Assembly: GCA_013368325.1 (NCBI GenBank)
Contig: JAACJK010000172.1
Coordinates: 372,001 to 436,000, forward strand
Direction: 5' to 3'
Source: Ephemerocybe angulata
Taxonomy: Eukaryota; Basidiomycota; Agaricomycetes; Agaricales; Psathyrellaceae
Length of the DNA stretch: 64,000 nt
The translations under genes and the position numbers were made by a program. Of this stretch, positions 11,391 to 23,062 are shown one piece after another. Below the pieces are notes generated by a model that was given only the letters and a program-made list of their open reading frames with translations, was not told the DNA's origin and made no database searches. Positions within the stretch are counted from its first letter, which is position 1. Every line of letters starts with the position of its first letter.

Positions 11391-13745
11391 CTACGGATTT
11401 TGACGAGTGGCACGCGCTGTGGTCGGAATACACCCCAAGTTTGTGACCGTCGCCCGTTGAAGCCTTTGGTCAGCATGAAAGCGTATTCGTTCGAGAGCCA
11501 GGGACGCAGACGGGGCTTCATCACATTTTCGCTTCTTTGGGTTCTCCGGCATTGGCGTGCTTTGAGGTGTCAGGCCAGCGAAAGCCTTGATTTCAGAGAC
11601 CTTGGCTTTGAGCGCCGCTTTCTCAGTCTCTGATAATTTCACCTTACGGTCCCCCTTTCCAGAGAATCTATGCCAGATGGACTGCCCGCACTGGTATTCT
11701 GACAGTGTTGGATCACCGATGACCGAAATGGCTCTGGCCAAAGAGTATCAGCCACGATCCAAAAGAAAGGATAAAAGAAGGATAAAGGAAGTTACTCACA
11801 CTGTTCCATGAGGTGTATTGAGGACCATAGCATGCCCCACGTACTCGAGCACCCCAATTGCCACTCCCTTTGTGTTCTTAACAATGTTGGTGAAAAGCAA
11901 CCTTCGACGCTCTGGCTCAAGAGCCCAACTAATTTTGTCTCCACTGATAAGGGCGTAAACGGCTGAGCTGATTGACCGAAGAGAGATATGACATACAGTT
12001 TCAAAGGGTCCAAATGTATTATCGTCCACATTTGCTTCTTGCACTTGTACAGGTATACGTATGCTTTCTTCCACTGTCGAACAGGAGTCGGATCGCGAAG
12101 AATGATGACGCTGCCCCTGGCCCCTTCAACTCGTTTGTAATAAACCTGAAGGTCGAGAGTCTTTGGCCTCCACGTCGCGGACCACTTCCCTAAGCACACC
12201 TTTGAGTAAGCACAACAGACCAGAGAAAAACCAAGGCGTACTTTCACTTATGAATGCTTGGGTCAATGGGTCCGTTGGGAGGGGAGCGTTGGGAAAGAGC
12301 TTCTGAGAGTCTTCGAGTCCAAATACCAGGGCACTGAGACCATATGGCTTGAGTTCATTTTTCGCCTCCAGTGCATCAGCGATGAAAGTTGGTTCAAATG
12401 TGTCGTATCGGTTATCCTTCCCAGCAGCCTGAAGCATCCGAGGAGGGACCGTGGTGGTGTCTTTCCCGAAGACATCTAGCTCAGTAACCACCCTTAACCT
12501 CTTCTTCTGGTCAGGAGCAATGAGGCCTGTTGGCTTGTCAATTGCAGGTTTAATCACACATCTGAATTACATATTCCTCGTAAGTCTAGGTATCAATTGC
12601 AGGAAAAGGCAAGGGACATACTTGAATACGTCCTGGGACTGGAAGGCCCAGGTCCAGAACGCTTCGCAGAGTCTTGCAGTTCTGCTTGGATCGTCAAATA
12701 CCTCGGCCTCGGTGAGATTGATACGGAGCCCTGGAGAACAAAGGCAGAAGGATGTGAGCCCAGGGGCAGTCTCAGACGGAGAGTGTATTAACCCACCTGC
12801 TTTGAAGAAGATTTCACTGGCAGTATAGACCCCCACCCCGTGAAAGACATCACGGGCCCAGGGTTTTCCCACTTTCGACCGTATTACTTTGCAAGCAAGG
12901 CCATCTCTGTCACCACCATGCATCTTCCGTGACTTTCGCCAGCTGACCAGGTCTTGGATGAACTTGTGGTATTCGAGATAAACGTCGCGGCCCAACTTGT
13001 ATCTGCTTCTCAGGTCGAGGATATACATGTCAACTGGGCCAAGCACTAACCACTCCGGCTGATATGCATGTAGGAAAACAGATGAGAAGGGGTAGGGGGA
13101 CATAGGGCTGGATATACATACCTGGAAAACAAGGTCGTGCGTGTTAAACGACCAAAAGAAGTCCGGGAACTCGAGGGCAAGCCCAATTTTGAAACCTCTG
13201 TGATCCTAGTTTCAAAGTGAGATAAATTGTAGAAGTGGTGAAAGAGAAGGAGAAGCATACCCGCTTCTGCGACCGCAAGACCGAGCTCTCCCATAGAGGC
13301 CGTGAGTAAAGTTGCATTGAGGTGTGTGTGAGGAAGGACAGCTGCATAGGGAAAAATGAGGACTATTTTCCCAATGGACGATGACCCTAGTGACCCTTAC
13401 CTTGAGGTATGTCATTCCATCGAAACAAAGGTAGATGGCTCGACCATCGTAACGGACCTCCTCCAGGATCAAATTGAGGTCTTTGACAAGGATTCCTGTC
13501 CTGAGAACCTCGGTTGGAAAGACCGAAGTCTGAGCACCAGATTTACCCCTCAGATAGGCCTTCGGCTTCTTTTTGCTTTTCTCGTAGCGAAATGGAATCA
13601 CATGCTGGATAAATGAATCCTCTGCAACGGTCAAATCACCCCACAAATCCAGCAGACGGCATCCAAGGGCCTGTATCTGCTGGAGCTTCTCAAGATACCA
13701 TAGACCCGTCTGGCCATGACCGATGCATTCCCGATACTCGGGCAT
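11391..13745 (-). CDS. conserved-looking protein of unknown function, nine exons
   Basis: Exons 13745-13401, 13341-13261, 13205-13122, 13058-12797, 12730-12622, 12561-12242, 12189-11997, 11943-11800 and 11733-11391 join in phase and give about 626 aa. The start MPEYRECIGHGQTGLWYL is the first Met of a long open exon. Notable stretches are WYLEKLQQIQALGCRLLDLW, EFPDFFWSFNTHDLVFQ, VRQWKKAYVYLYKCKKQMW and NIVKNTKGVAIGVLEYVGHA. The C-terminal 60 residues are basic (ENPKKRKCDE, RATRQNP). No catalytic motif, signal peptide or membrane helix is seen. Part of exons 7-8 recurs as a relic about 4.4 kb to the left, so the gene belongs to a duplicating family. The function is unknown. Confidence 0.75.
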
Positions 13746-14910
13746 GGTTATCAGAGCAGGAGGGAGGAGGTGCAAAGCAAAGAGAAGGGTAAAGGAGTAA
13801 AGAAGGACGCGCCGAAGCGACAGCGCGACGAACAGTTTGGCAATGATCAAGTCACACGGTGGGAGGTGGCTGTGCAGCGGGCGCCTGTCTATTATCGCCA
13901 GACTTGCGAGCCATGCTTTGTGCCCACAGCTTCTTTGGACTTCATCCAAGTATCGTAAATGTGTACCTAGGCATCATAGTAACACTTTACAGCAACCAGT
14001 TTTCCTTAGCGAAGTCCAGGAGATATGGGCAATGTTATTCTTATTCTACCAACCCCTTAATACATAGGCTGGAAACCAGCCGTTACGGAGCAGGGTTATG
14101 GGGAATAGCTCCAGTAACTCTCCACCACCTGATCCTTCCCTACGACCTTCTCCTTGGTGACCCTTCTTCTAGTAGTATCAGAACATGAACCCTCGTCTGA
14201 TTCGTAATCCACACGGGGGAGGCAGATATCTTCAATGGTGAATCTTCATCGTCGGAGTCCGCAAGTTTAGGTATAGCAGAGGCGACGGACACTTGGGCGA
14301 CAGAGGGTGGGATATTCTTCTCGACACACGAAGGAAGTTGGATGTGGAAATGTGGAAAAAGAAGGAGCTGTAAAAGATTGGGGGGAGCGAAGGGGGATGG
14401 GGTGACAAGTCGAATGGACGGCAGGTTCAGAAGAAGAGTGCCTGTGCACCTCGTAACAAAAACGATGGTCTCACCGACAATTGGGGAGAAGCTGCGATGA
14501 GCTCAGGGTACTCAGCCACCCGTTGTTCGACAACTGCAAAGCAAAGCGTCTCGAAAGCTGTGATGGAATCGAGATTATGGTGAGATTTTGCACATTCTAA
14601 CAAGGATCATACTCACCTACGAGCAGCAGTGTTGAGCTCGAGGACTCTCCGACACCGTGCCTTCGACGCGCAACGAGAATCCGGCATGCTGCTCAACAAC
14701 GTCAGTAAATCTGGGGCGGCGAGGGGGAGGGATGCTCACCGCCCCGCGTGGAGGCCTGGACCTCGTCGGTCAAGCATGGGAGTAGAGAGCGAGAGGCGGC
14801 AGGTAAGTATCCCCCAGAGACCGAATGCTTCGAGTGGAGTGGTAGTGCGTTGCTTTGTTGAGGGATGCGCGAAGACTGAGGCGCAAGGAGATGGAGGGTC
14901 ATATCTATAT
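13746..14910. other. intergenic, no gene supported
   Basis: This is the upstream region of the nine-exon gene. Short frames on both strands do not link through splice sites, and no repeat or RNA gene is apparent. Confidence 0.4.
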
Positions 14911-15762
14911 CTATGAGCTGAGCTGAGAGCTGGAGTATCGAACTCTAAGCGGTAGACGCTGTTCTGCGACAGGATTGGAACGGAGTTTCTTGAGGGGGTG
15001 CGGGGTCATCCGAGCTGGGGGAACTGCCTGCGGAATCGCAGATGCCCTTTTATCAGTGTTGCTCTGTTGGAAGAAGAACGGCCGCACCCTTTTCGGCGAA
15101 GTCATCCACGCAGGTTTGCTCTGCCCCGGAGGCTCTTTCTGCGGCACATAAAGACCGCCTCCTGCTCCTCCTCCAGCAATAGACTCCCCTCCCCAAAGCG
15201 CATCCAGCCCTTCAATGTTGCCCGACCCCCAATTGCCCTGTTCCACTCTCCATCCCGCGTATCCCAGAACGAAAAGAAGTCGGCCATGCACCAGCAATCC
15301 CTTCCTCAGGCAGTCCCCATTGGCCCAACCGTAGGGTGCTTGTACGTTTCCTGGTACATTGGGGTACCAATTCTGCAGAGGCGGAGGAGGCGGTCGAGGT
15401 GTTGAGGTGTTGTTCGGCGAGTATGGGTGCTCGTTTTCGATGTCTGTCCATGTCCATGTCGCTCCATCCTCCTTCTGCTTTCCTCGTCCTCCTGCACAGT
15501 CGACGGGTATGTCGTCTATCCTCCTATCCTTCGCCTTCGTCGTCTCTCCGAGGATTTTCTTCACTCCCAGTGCGACGGGTCCACCACCACCCTTACTTCG
15601 TCTCCGTCGTTTGCTCTCGCTGTGGTTTCGGAGGGCGATCGAAGTGGAGTGCGGCTGAATTTGGGGGTCCTGGGGGAGACGCGATGAAGCGAAAAGAGAA
15701 AAATGGCATATCACGCTGTTGAGGGTGAATTTCATTTCAGGATCTCCAGAAATGAAATTCAA
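14911..15762 (-). CDS. hypothetical open frame, low complexity
   Basis: An uninterrupted 283-codon frame. The middle has coding-like composition (KRRRRSKGGGGPVALGVKK, KDRRIDDIPVDCAGGRGKQ, PPPPPLQNWYPNVPG), while the end looks like frame-shifted sequence. The first codons coincide with a near-perfect palindrome, so the annotated Met may be accidental. It could be a decayed gene like its left-hand neighbours. Confidence 0.25.
   Translation of the reverse strand: MNFISGDPEMKFTLNSVICHFSLFASSRLPQDPQIQPHSTSIALRNHSESKRRRRSKGGGGPVALGVKKILGETTKAKDRRIDDIPVDCAGGRGKQKEDGATWTWTDIENEHPYSPNNTSTPRPPPPPLQNWYPNVPGNVQAPYGWANGDCLRKGLLVHGRLLFVLGYAGWRVEQGNWGSGNIEGLDALWGGESIAGGGAGGGLYVPQKEPPGQSKPAWMTSPKRVRPFFFQQSNTDKRASAIPQAVPPARMTPHPLKKLRSNPVAEQRLPLRVRYSSSQLSS
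15727..15760. repeat. near-perfect 34-bp palindrome
   Basis: GAATTTCATTTC (15727-15738) is followed by a 10-nt centre and its exact reverse complement GAAATGAAATTC (15749-15760). The centre AGGATCTCCA is itself nearly symmetrical. Confidence 0.8.
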
Positions 15763-16357
15763 GCCTCGTGAATCGCACGCACGGCATCATCGAGTGTTCG
15801 AACCCAGGCGAAGGAATATACATGGAGTGGACTTTTGAAGCGATCGGCCGACAAGGAGGCTTCGAGATTGCGTGGATCTGTTGACCAAATTCAAGGTATG
15901 TCAGTTCAATCAATGTCCTGGATGCGTATACGAAACATTACTGACCTTCAATAGATGGCGCAACGGTTGTCTGATGACGGGCGTTCACGACGGCTAGTAG
16001 GCCGCTGCAGAGACTGGGGTCTTCGTCTTCGGGCAGCGGCGGTTCTGCCCTGGTGGCGAGTCTGTGCTACAGCGGCGGTCGGTGAGTGGTACAATCGTGT
16101 AGTAGAACAACGTGTATGTACATACCTCGGGGCTATGACTTTAAATTTCAAGTGGTTATTCTATCTTTCTATCTTGATCTTGCCCCGTTGAATGGACTCT
16201 GGGTGACCGCGGCCTGCCTTTCATGTGATGCTATTCGCGCTAAAATGCGGGGTGCCCAGGGCGTGCGCTGGGCGCGGCTGTCGCCGCCCACCCTCAGGCT
16301 GGGCACCCACCACAACTCGCTCCGCTCGTTGGCTCCGAACGCCGTCGCTGCGCTCCG

Positions 16358-16900
16358 GCATTCTCGCCAAGCAGGGGCCCCCCACCAGCAGGCGCGGCTT
16401 CCTGGTGGCAGTACTGAGTAAAGGACGCGCTGTCGCAACGCTTTTGGCATCAAGTCAGACGGTCGTGATGAGGCTGTGCGCGGGCGCTTGTGTCGATTGC
16501 TTCAACATTTGACTTTGGCTGTATCTTGCTTCCCGGACTTCGCTAAGGATTGAAAACTGCTGTAGAGCACTCTATTGAACCTTAGGTACATATTCTGATA
16601 AAAATTTAGACTTCCAAAACTCTTCTGAGGGCTAGGAAGGTCTACAAACAATGATACATTTATTGGACCACAAACACGCCGTTTCACTACATAATAGTGT
16701 CAGTGGCAGGCTGCAGCCTCTAACTGAACAGGGAAGCTTAAAATAGGTGTAGGTCCTTGAAGTCGCTACCTCAGGCTCGCCGGCCGCCATAGTCTATTAC
16801 TAGACTAGTGTGTAGTACGCGGGCTCGTACTGAGCCCTCCAAATCTCCCATCTAAGAAGTGTCAAAGACAAGAGGTATCTTCGGAATGCATACATAGTCG
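16358..16900 (+). repeat. left arm of a long inverted repeat
   Basis: From GCATTCTCGCC at 16358 to CATACATAGTCG at 16900 this matches the right arm (19972-20404) in reverse complement. The core, about 16500-16735, shows only a few differences. The left arm carries roughly 90-110 extra bases near 16735-16840 that the right arm lacks, and the two differ by small indels around 16380-16440. It may be the terminal repeat of a transposon or two inverted copies of a dispersed repeat. Confidence 0.8.
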
Positions 16901-17122
16901 GTCGCAGTCAGTGGATCAGGACTGACTCTGGAGACGGGTGGTACTGGGAAAAGAAGACAGAATACAGTGTGCGTGTTTTGTTTACGGTTACGGGTTACGA
17001 CGCTACAATTACAAGTTACCAGAAAATACAAGATGTAGTTAAATGTCGAACAGGGAGAAAATATATGTACAAGCTCCTCTCAGACGAGCGAAAGGAAGTT
17101 GAAGAAGTAAAAAAAAAACAGT

Positions 17123-17946
17123 TTAGAGGGCGGCTTGTCCTTCTTGACCTTCTCCTGCGCGGCGGCTGGCCCACCACGCGGTGCTTGCTTGGTTCTCCTC
17201 CTCCTCCTCCCGGTGCGCACCACGGCGGTGCGCACCACGGCGGAGTGCGGAAGGCCCAGGGGAGCCGAGGAGGAAGCCGCCCGACGTATGAGGGGAGGCG
17301 AGGACGCTTGATGGCGCTGACGACCGAGGTACCGATGGGCTTGAGGGCGGTACCGATGGGCTTGCCAGGGGAGACGACTTGTATGGTCGTAAAGCTGCCT
17401 CTGAAAAAGGAGCAAACAGGACGTGGCCACTGGTGAAAACGAGGGGGACGTCGATGAGGGAGGGGTTTGCCTGGACCATATCATCGAGTTCCTTAAACCT
17501 AGCAAGGAATTCTCCGAGTAGCTTTGTAGCGATGGTTGGGTTGGGGTTGAGCTCGCTAAGGGCCGCTGGTGCAGCTCCCAATGGTTGGGGGGAAGGGGAA
17601 GGGAGAGAAAGAGAAGGGATATACATGTTGGAGCCAAAACAATGGCCACAATCGATAATTTTTCCCAGCATCCGAACCCGATCGTTGCCAACGTAGGAGG
17701 TCCCCCTAAACGGCCTAACGCAGCTAGGGGTGGCGAGTGAGCTTAATAGACCGTCGGCAGCAGGACTGGGGAGGAGCATAGGACTCCTGGGCTGCATAGT
17801 CCTATCCTTCCGATCGAGCTCGACGCCCTTGCCGAGAGTAACGTCGCCGCCGGGGTCGACAGTGGGGGCAGCTATAGTCTATCAGCTGAAACCTGAGAGA
17901 AGATTGAGAAGTGACACTTACAGTCGCCGGCGTTGTGATTGTCCAT
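17123..17946 (-). CDS. hypothetical protein, two exons, Ser/Pro-rich C-terminal half
   Basis: Exon 17946-17922 (MDNHNAGD plus one base) splices by GTAAGTG and CTATAG across a 50-nt intron to exon 17871-17123, giving about 257 aa. The middle segment, LGEFLARFKELDDMVQANPS, is a likely amphipathic helix. A Ser/Pro-rich region, short GAHRRGAHR repeats and an EEEEE run follow. No domain is recognised. The gene lies inside the inverted-repeat cassette and points away from its partner at 18933. The splice makes an otherwise ATG-poor frame begin with a clean Met, which supports the call. Confidence 0.5.
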
Positions 17947-18932
17947 GGCTGGTAGCTGGGAGGGGGGCGTTTTGTGTGGAGGACTGGTGGCGGCGGAGGG
18001 AAAGAAGGAAGAACAAAAGGCTTGGAGTTCCAAGGACGCATTCCAATTAGTTATTATAAGGATTCTACTGCTCGGGAAGCTTACCTTATGTGTTCGGCTC
18101 GAGATCGTGCCCATCCTTCGGGGACCTGAAGGTTAAAGCGCGAGCAGAGCGCCTCGAGGCCGTCCCTGTTGTCATTAGGATATCAGGATTCAAACAGGAT
18201 TCATTCAGAGTGGGACCAACCGAGTCCATAGCGGGGCAATGATGACTGCCCAAGCAAGGCTTGAGCGACCCGGTGACCCCATAATTGGGTGCCAACTACC
18301 GCTACAGGCAATGTTCTTCCCGAGGGTGAAGAGGGTGAAGTGAAGTCAAATTGACTTTTGATAACGCCTGTGAGTGAGGCTACCGGCTGTGAGTGAGGCT
18401 ACCGGCGTGCAGCAGCTGAGGTGGACCTGGTGACGGGCGGTTTTGAACGGTGGTGCATGCAGTCAGGGTGCTAGTGGGATGGGGCAGTGTATAAGAGTGG
18501 CAGTGTATACTTGGTGTACTCACCGTCAGATGGGATCCAAAGCTCTTTATCTCTTTATCTCGTACTAATCTAGATCGAATCGCCACCGCCGATAGAGTTG
18601 AGATTGGAAGTGGAAGGCTCTCGGACATCGGATTTGAGGTGGGTTCGGTAGACTTCAAGTGGGGGTAGTGGGGGTGGACCTGGTGAGACCTGGTGCCAGT
18701 GGTTCTGGGTAGACCGGTCTACCTGGAGTTCCCTAGTCTCGGCACAGCTGCCGGCGAGTTAAAGCCGCTGAGCTGTCAGCAGTGCTGAGTCAGGCGCCAA
18801 CCAGCCCACCAGCCTTTGACTAAAGAACTGGTTCAATTCGTCGCCGGTCCCACGTTCTCTTCAACGCCTCTCGCCTCCGCCCGCCCGCCGCCTCCTTATT
18901 ATTTGCTTTAAACCTTCCTGCCGTTGAATTGA
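17947..18932. promoter_or_regulatory. shared divergent intergenic region
   Basis: About 1 kb separates the starts of two divergently oriented genes and presumably holds both promoters. It contains a perfect tandem pair of TGTGAGTGAGGCTACCGGC at 18369-18387 and 18388-18406. I see no clear TATA box. Confidence 0.4.
18369..18406. repeat. tandem 19-bp duplication
   Basis: Two identical copies of TGTGAGTGAGGCTACCGGC lie back to back. Confidence 0.9.
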
Positions 18933-19800
18933 ATGGAGTACCTGACCCACGAGGCCGGCGAGTCCCCCGTCCACTTTTCACTTAGAGCCGAAACCACTAC
19001 CGCCAGCCTGCTGCGCTCTACACCCCTTACGCCCCTTCGGGCCCCACAACGAGTTGAAGCTCTACAGCCAGCCTCGACCTCTGTAAGACCATCTCATTAG
19101 CTCTTGAAGAAGTATCTTGTTTGTTAACCTAGTTTCATTTCTTAGTGCACTACTTCTAGCAAAGAGTCCAACCCCTTCTCCTCAGCCTTCGCTCCCTCAG
19201 GCAGCCGAGTCAGCCCTGTTCGCAAGGGCAGCCCTGGCCCTGATTCCCCTCATTCGGAAAGCTCCTTTTTGGCCAATCCTTCCAACTATTGCTCTCCTAT
19301 GACCAGCCCGAAATCAAATTACTCTACTGGGGCCAGACTCCCGTCCGTACGTACCCCCCTTCCCTCTGGTTTGGCGCTGGCGGCTGATTATCTAGTTGCA
19401 CAGCCACTTGAAGGTCTGAGCGAAGTGGAGACCTTTTCTGATTCTGACGAGGGGTTTTCAATGATAAAGAAGAGGATCACGGAACTTTCCCAGCAGGGGG
19501 AGGATTCTACAGCTGTCTACTGGACAAGGATGATTGGAACCTTCGACAGATTATGGAAAGATTACCATTTGCGCGAGAGGGAGCGCGAGAGGGAGCAGAA
19601 CTTCATGACCGAGTTAATGCGCATGCACGCAAACTATTTGGCAGCTGTGGAAGAGATCTGCCTGCGATACGGGCGGAAGGACATAGAGGATGACATGAAC
19701 GATCTCGTTTGCAACGGTCAGTGCTCCTGTCACATAAATTGCCAGTTTTGCTAAGGGGATACACCTTTCAGTCAACCGTGCTGTTGCCCAAATTTCCTGA
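18933..19800 (+). CDS. hypothetical protein with C-terminal helical region, four exons
   Basis: Exons 18933-19082, 19146-19350, 19396-19716 and 19772-19800 join in phase and give about 234 aa, from MEYLTHEAGESPVHF to NRAVAQIS. The N-terminal half is Ser/Pro-rich (SRVSPVRKGSPGPDSPHSES). The C-terminal half is strongly helical and charged (MIKKRITELSQQGED, HLREREREREQNFMTELMRM), probably coiled coil. No family is recognised. Introns are 45-63 nt. It lies within the inverted-repeat cassette, diverging from the gene at 17946. Confidence 0.6.
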
Positions 19801-19971
19801 GGTCACAATCTAAACGCCCTAAGAGCTTTCTGGTTCCCAAGCTCACGACTCTCTTCGACTCCCTTCGTTCTGTAGCCCCCTTATTTCCTTCATTTCTCTC
19901 TCTCCACTGAAGCAGTATTGTATTGTACTCTACTAGTATTTGATCCTTATGTATTTATGTGCGACTATGTA

Positions 19972-20404
19972 TGTATCCCGAAGATACCTCCTGTCTGTAA
20001 CACTTCTTAGATGGGGAGATTTAGAGCGGCTCAGTACGACGGAACCCCGCTGTTCAGTTAGAGGCTGCAGCCTGCCACTGGCACTATTATGTAGTGAAAT
20101 GGCGTGTTTGTGGTCCAATAAATGTATCATTGTTCGTAGACCTTCCTAGCCCTCAGAAGAGTTTTGGAAGTCTAAATTTTTATCAGAATATGTACCTAAG
20201 GTTCAATAGAGTGCTCTACAGCAGTTTTCAATCCTTAGCGAAGTCCGGGAAGCAAGATACAGCCAAAGTCAAATGTTGAAGCAATCGACACAAGCGCTCG
20301 CTGCACAGCCTCATCACGACCCGTGTGACTTGATGCCAAAAGCGTTGTGTCCCGCGGCCACCAGGAAGCCGCGCCTGCTGGGGGCCCCTGCTCGGCGAGA
20401 ATGC
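19972..20404 (-). repeat. right arm of a long inverted repeat
   Basis: Reverse complement of the left arm at 16358-16900, from CGACTATGTATG at 19972 to GGCGAGAATGC at 20404. The nearly identical core (about 20045-20285) contains a 61-codon open frame in both arms, differing at one residue. This is best explained by recent common origin and not by coding. Confidence 0.8.
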
Positions 20405-20543
20405 TGTCCTGAGGCATCAATCGCCAACTTAGGCGCCCACGGGTATCTCAGCCAAATCTCAGCGTTGCTACAAGAATCCCAATGTTATCAATGTAATAAA
20501 TAATGAATAATAATGAACAATATGAATGAGGTAGAACTGTGCG

Positions 20544-22069
20544 CTAAAGAGTGGACCAACGGTCAGGAATAGACGCCAGCAGCTGTAAAGTAGGTGGAAG
20601 GACCACTTTGTACGCGCGGGCTGCATCCGAGTCGTAATAATAGCTACTGTCGTCTGAATCAGTCCTTTCATCCCACTGCTGCTGCCACTGCTCTCCGAAG
20701 GCGTCTTCCCTCTCCCCCTCTTCATCCTCTTCCTCCAAGTCCTCTGGCACTGGTGCAGGTGAGGCGTCATGGTGTGGACCACTACCCCTGATATGGTCAA
20801 AATAAGGAATTTCAACGGATCCAGAGTCAGACTGGTTGTCGTCCTGGATCTCTTCGCTGTCACCGTCGTTCCCTTCGTCATTGTCTTCGGCGTTGTCTTC
20901 GTCGTTGTCCCCGTTATTGTTACCTTCCCTGCCGCTGCCACCACTACCGTTATCCGCGATGTCTGAGTCGAAGCTCTCTTCTGATCCTGGGTCCATGTCT
21001 GAGTACTCTCTCAGGGTGCTGGTTTTGGGGCGTCTGGTGCAGCGGTGACTGTATGGATAGAGGTTCCTGGGAAGGACGGCGCTACAGAGGGCACATTGGA
21101 TAAAGAGACTCCAGAACTCGGACTGAGGGAGTCCTTGTTCTTGCAGCCTAGAGAGCGACTCTTCGACTTCACTGTTATCGATTTCAACTTCTTCGTGAGC
21201 TCCTAAGCATTAAATATAAGCGTTGGTGGGATATCTCAACACAAATAGGACGTACTCTTCAACAAATTCGGTCCTCGGGGGACTTCGATGTCCCCACCAA
21301 CGGAGCCACCAAACACGCGCCTAAATCCAGTCTTCTCTCGGCGGCCTTGCCCATAGAGCTCTAAATCATCATCCTCAAAGATGAAGTCTAATGCATGGGC
21401 GTCATAGGGGTCATCTTTGTGGAGGTGGCAACAATGATATTCTCAGTCCAAACTCGACGATTCCCATACTTGAAAGGGGACTCACTCCGCTTGCCGTAGC
21501 TCTTCTGTAAAAGCACTTTGCTGCCATAGAATCGCTCAAGGAGAACTGCAATAAGATGGGTTAATTGGAGTCCTGGAGTATAGTATGAGAAGTGATCTGA
21601 CTGACCGAAGTATCCACAAGGATCCTTGCTAGCGCACTCGGCCACATATTCACAAACAAATGGCCTTTTCCAAGCATCTTCTGGGTCGAGGTTGACAGTT
21701 TCGATGAGAGTTATCTTGGTCTCGGTATAAGGCTTGTTTTTGAGATATGCACATAGGCAGCAAGGGAATAAAATGTAGTGATCCCTGCGATAGGCCTCGA
21801 ATTCGTCGGGCGAAGCTCGACGCCCATCAGGATAGCATGGCCTAGGGGCGCACCACAATGTCAGCATTATTCTCTCCCTCTCTAAAGGTGGAATAAGACG
21901 CTCACCAGTACCAGTGCCCCAGACCAGCACAAGCTGTCACAAAGTGAAGGAGCGATGCTGTCTCGTCCGGGTTCCTGTCATAGATTTGCTGGGCCTTGTT
22001 GATCCGGGCCAACAGACTGGCCGCCCGGTATTGGCGAAGGGCAGTATAAGAGGAATTGCCTAAACACAT
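20544..22069 (-). CDS. Cys/His-rich protein with C2HC finger and long acidic tail
   Basis: Exons 22069-21906, 21841-21606, 21545-21486, 21441-21256 and 21202-20544 join in phase and give about 434 aa. The N-terminal part carries clustered Cys and His (ILFPCCLCAYLK, FVCEYVAECASKDPCGYF, YHCCHLHKDD) that look metal-binding. A finger follows, CALCSAVLPRNLYPYSHRC (C-x2-C-x12-H-x-C). The last 150 residues are highly acidic (DNDEDNAEDNDEGND, EDLEEEDEEGERED), as in chromatin-associated or histone-binding proteins, though that role is only a guess. The third intron (GTGAGT...ACTGAG, 44 nt) restores the frame to KYHCCHLHKDD. An upstream in-frame Met at 22168 is possible. Confidence 0.65.
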
Positions 22070-23062
22070 TGTGGAGAAGCTGAGAGCGAGTTCCAAACAG
22101 AGTGATTGAGGGAGAGGTGAGTGTGGGTGTGTGAGCTGAGAGATGGAGAATATCCGAACCGGCACCATGTCTATATAGCCTCTTCTGAACTAGCCAAGTA
22201 CCTTAAACCTCGAAAACACCTCTCTTGGACGAGACTCGATGGAAGTGAAGCAGGGAACGGTTGGTAACACGTTTGAAAGTCCAGCCTCGTAGTCCGAACC
22301 AAACGTCACGGTAGCAACCTGTGAAGCGCCCTCGCTTGATGGCCGGGGTACCGGCATTCTGACCTGGATGCAGTGCAGTCAGTAACCGGTGAGCTGCGGC
22401 ACAGCATCCCCCTCCAAAACCCAGCGAATCCATCCAGACCAGCCTGAGGGTGCACACACCATTGACTCGGATTATAGCATGATCATGATAGCCTGAAGTG
22501 GGGCCAAATTCCTCGCGAGCATCCGAAGGTTAAACCAACTCGAGATGCTCAAAACAGCGAAAGTAGAACATGGTCAGGGTAGTTTGGTAAACAAGGCTAA
22601 CACAGCACGCTCATAAGCACTTGTGCATAGGACTGGCAGGACCCTGGAATGGGCAGGGGCAGGGCGCCTACTAGTTTCGACATCATGAACGGCCAGCCCG
22701 AACGAGCAGCTCAAGGGATGAGCACACACCAATATCGAAGAGGTACCACCGGGTACTCCTATACAGGGTTCGTAGCTTCCAAACAATTATTGCCACACAG
22801 TGCGGTACGACGTGGTGCTGTACGACGTGGCTGAAACTGTGAAACCGAGACAGATGCCCGAAATGATGCACAGCCGGAAGACTTAGGCGCCCAAACAATC
22901 ATATGATGGCTGGCGGCTGTGTGCCAATCCATTGGTGGCTTGGGGCCTGGTGTTTTGAAAGCGACCTATATCAACGAGACTCGGTAAAGTCTCAAAAAGT
23001 ACCCCCATCCCCTGATACACATCTTCAACCTTCTTGCCTCTTTGCCTTTCTCAAATAGCACA
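22070..23062. other. intergenic between divergent genes
   Basis: This holds the likely promoters of the Cys/His-rich gene (left) and the DUF6698 gene (right). A short imperfect tandem GGTACGACGTGGTGC/TGTACGACGTGGCTG lies at about 22803-22832. No gene is supported. Confidence 0.4.

Noticed and set aside
11968..11996. 29-nt intron giving ...KLSAVYALISGDK in the nine-exon gene
   Set aside because: Too short for splicing; the alternative 53-nt intron (11996-11944) keeps the frame and fits the other introns.
16502..20279. 61-codon frame (MK-RVCGPINVSLFVDLPS) present in both inverted-repeat arms
   Set aside because: Its conservation follows from the near-identical DNA of the arms; it is not independent evidence of coding.
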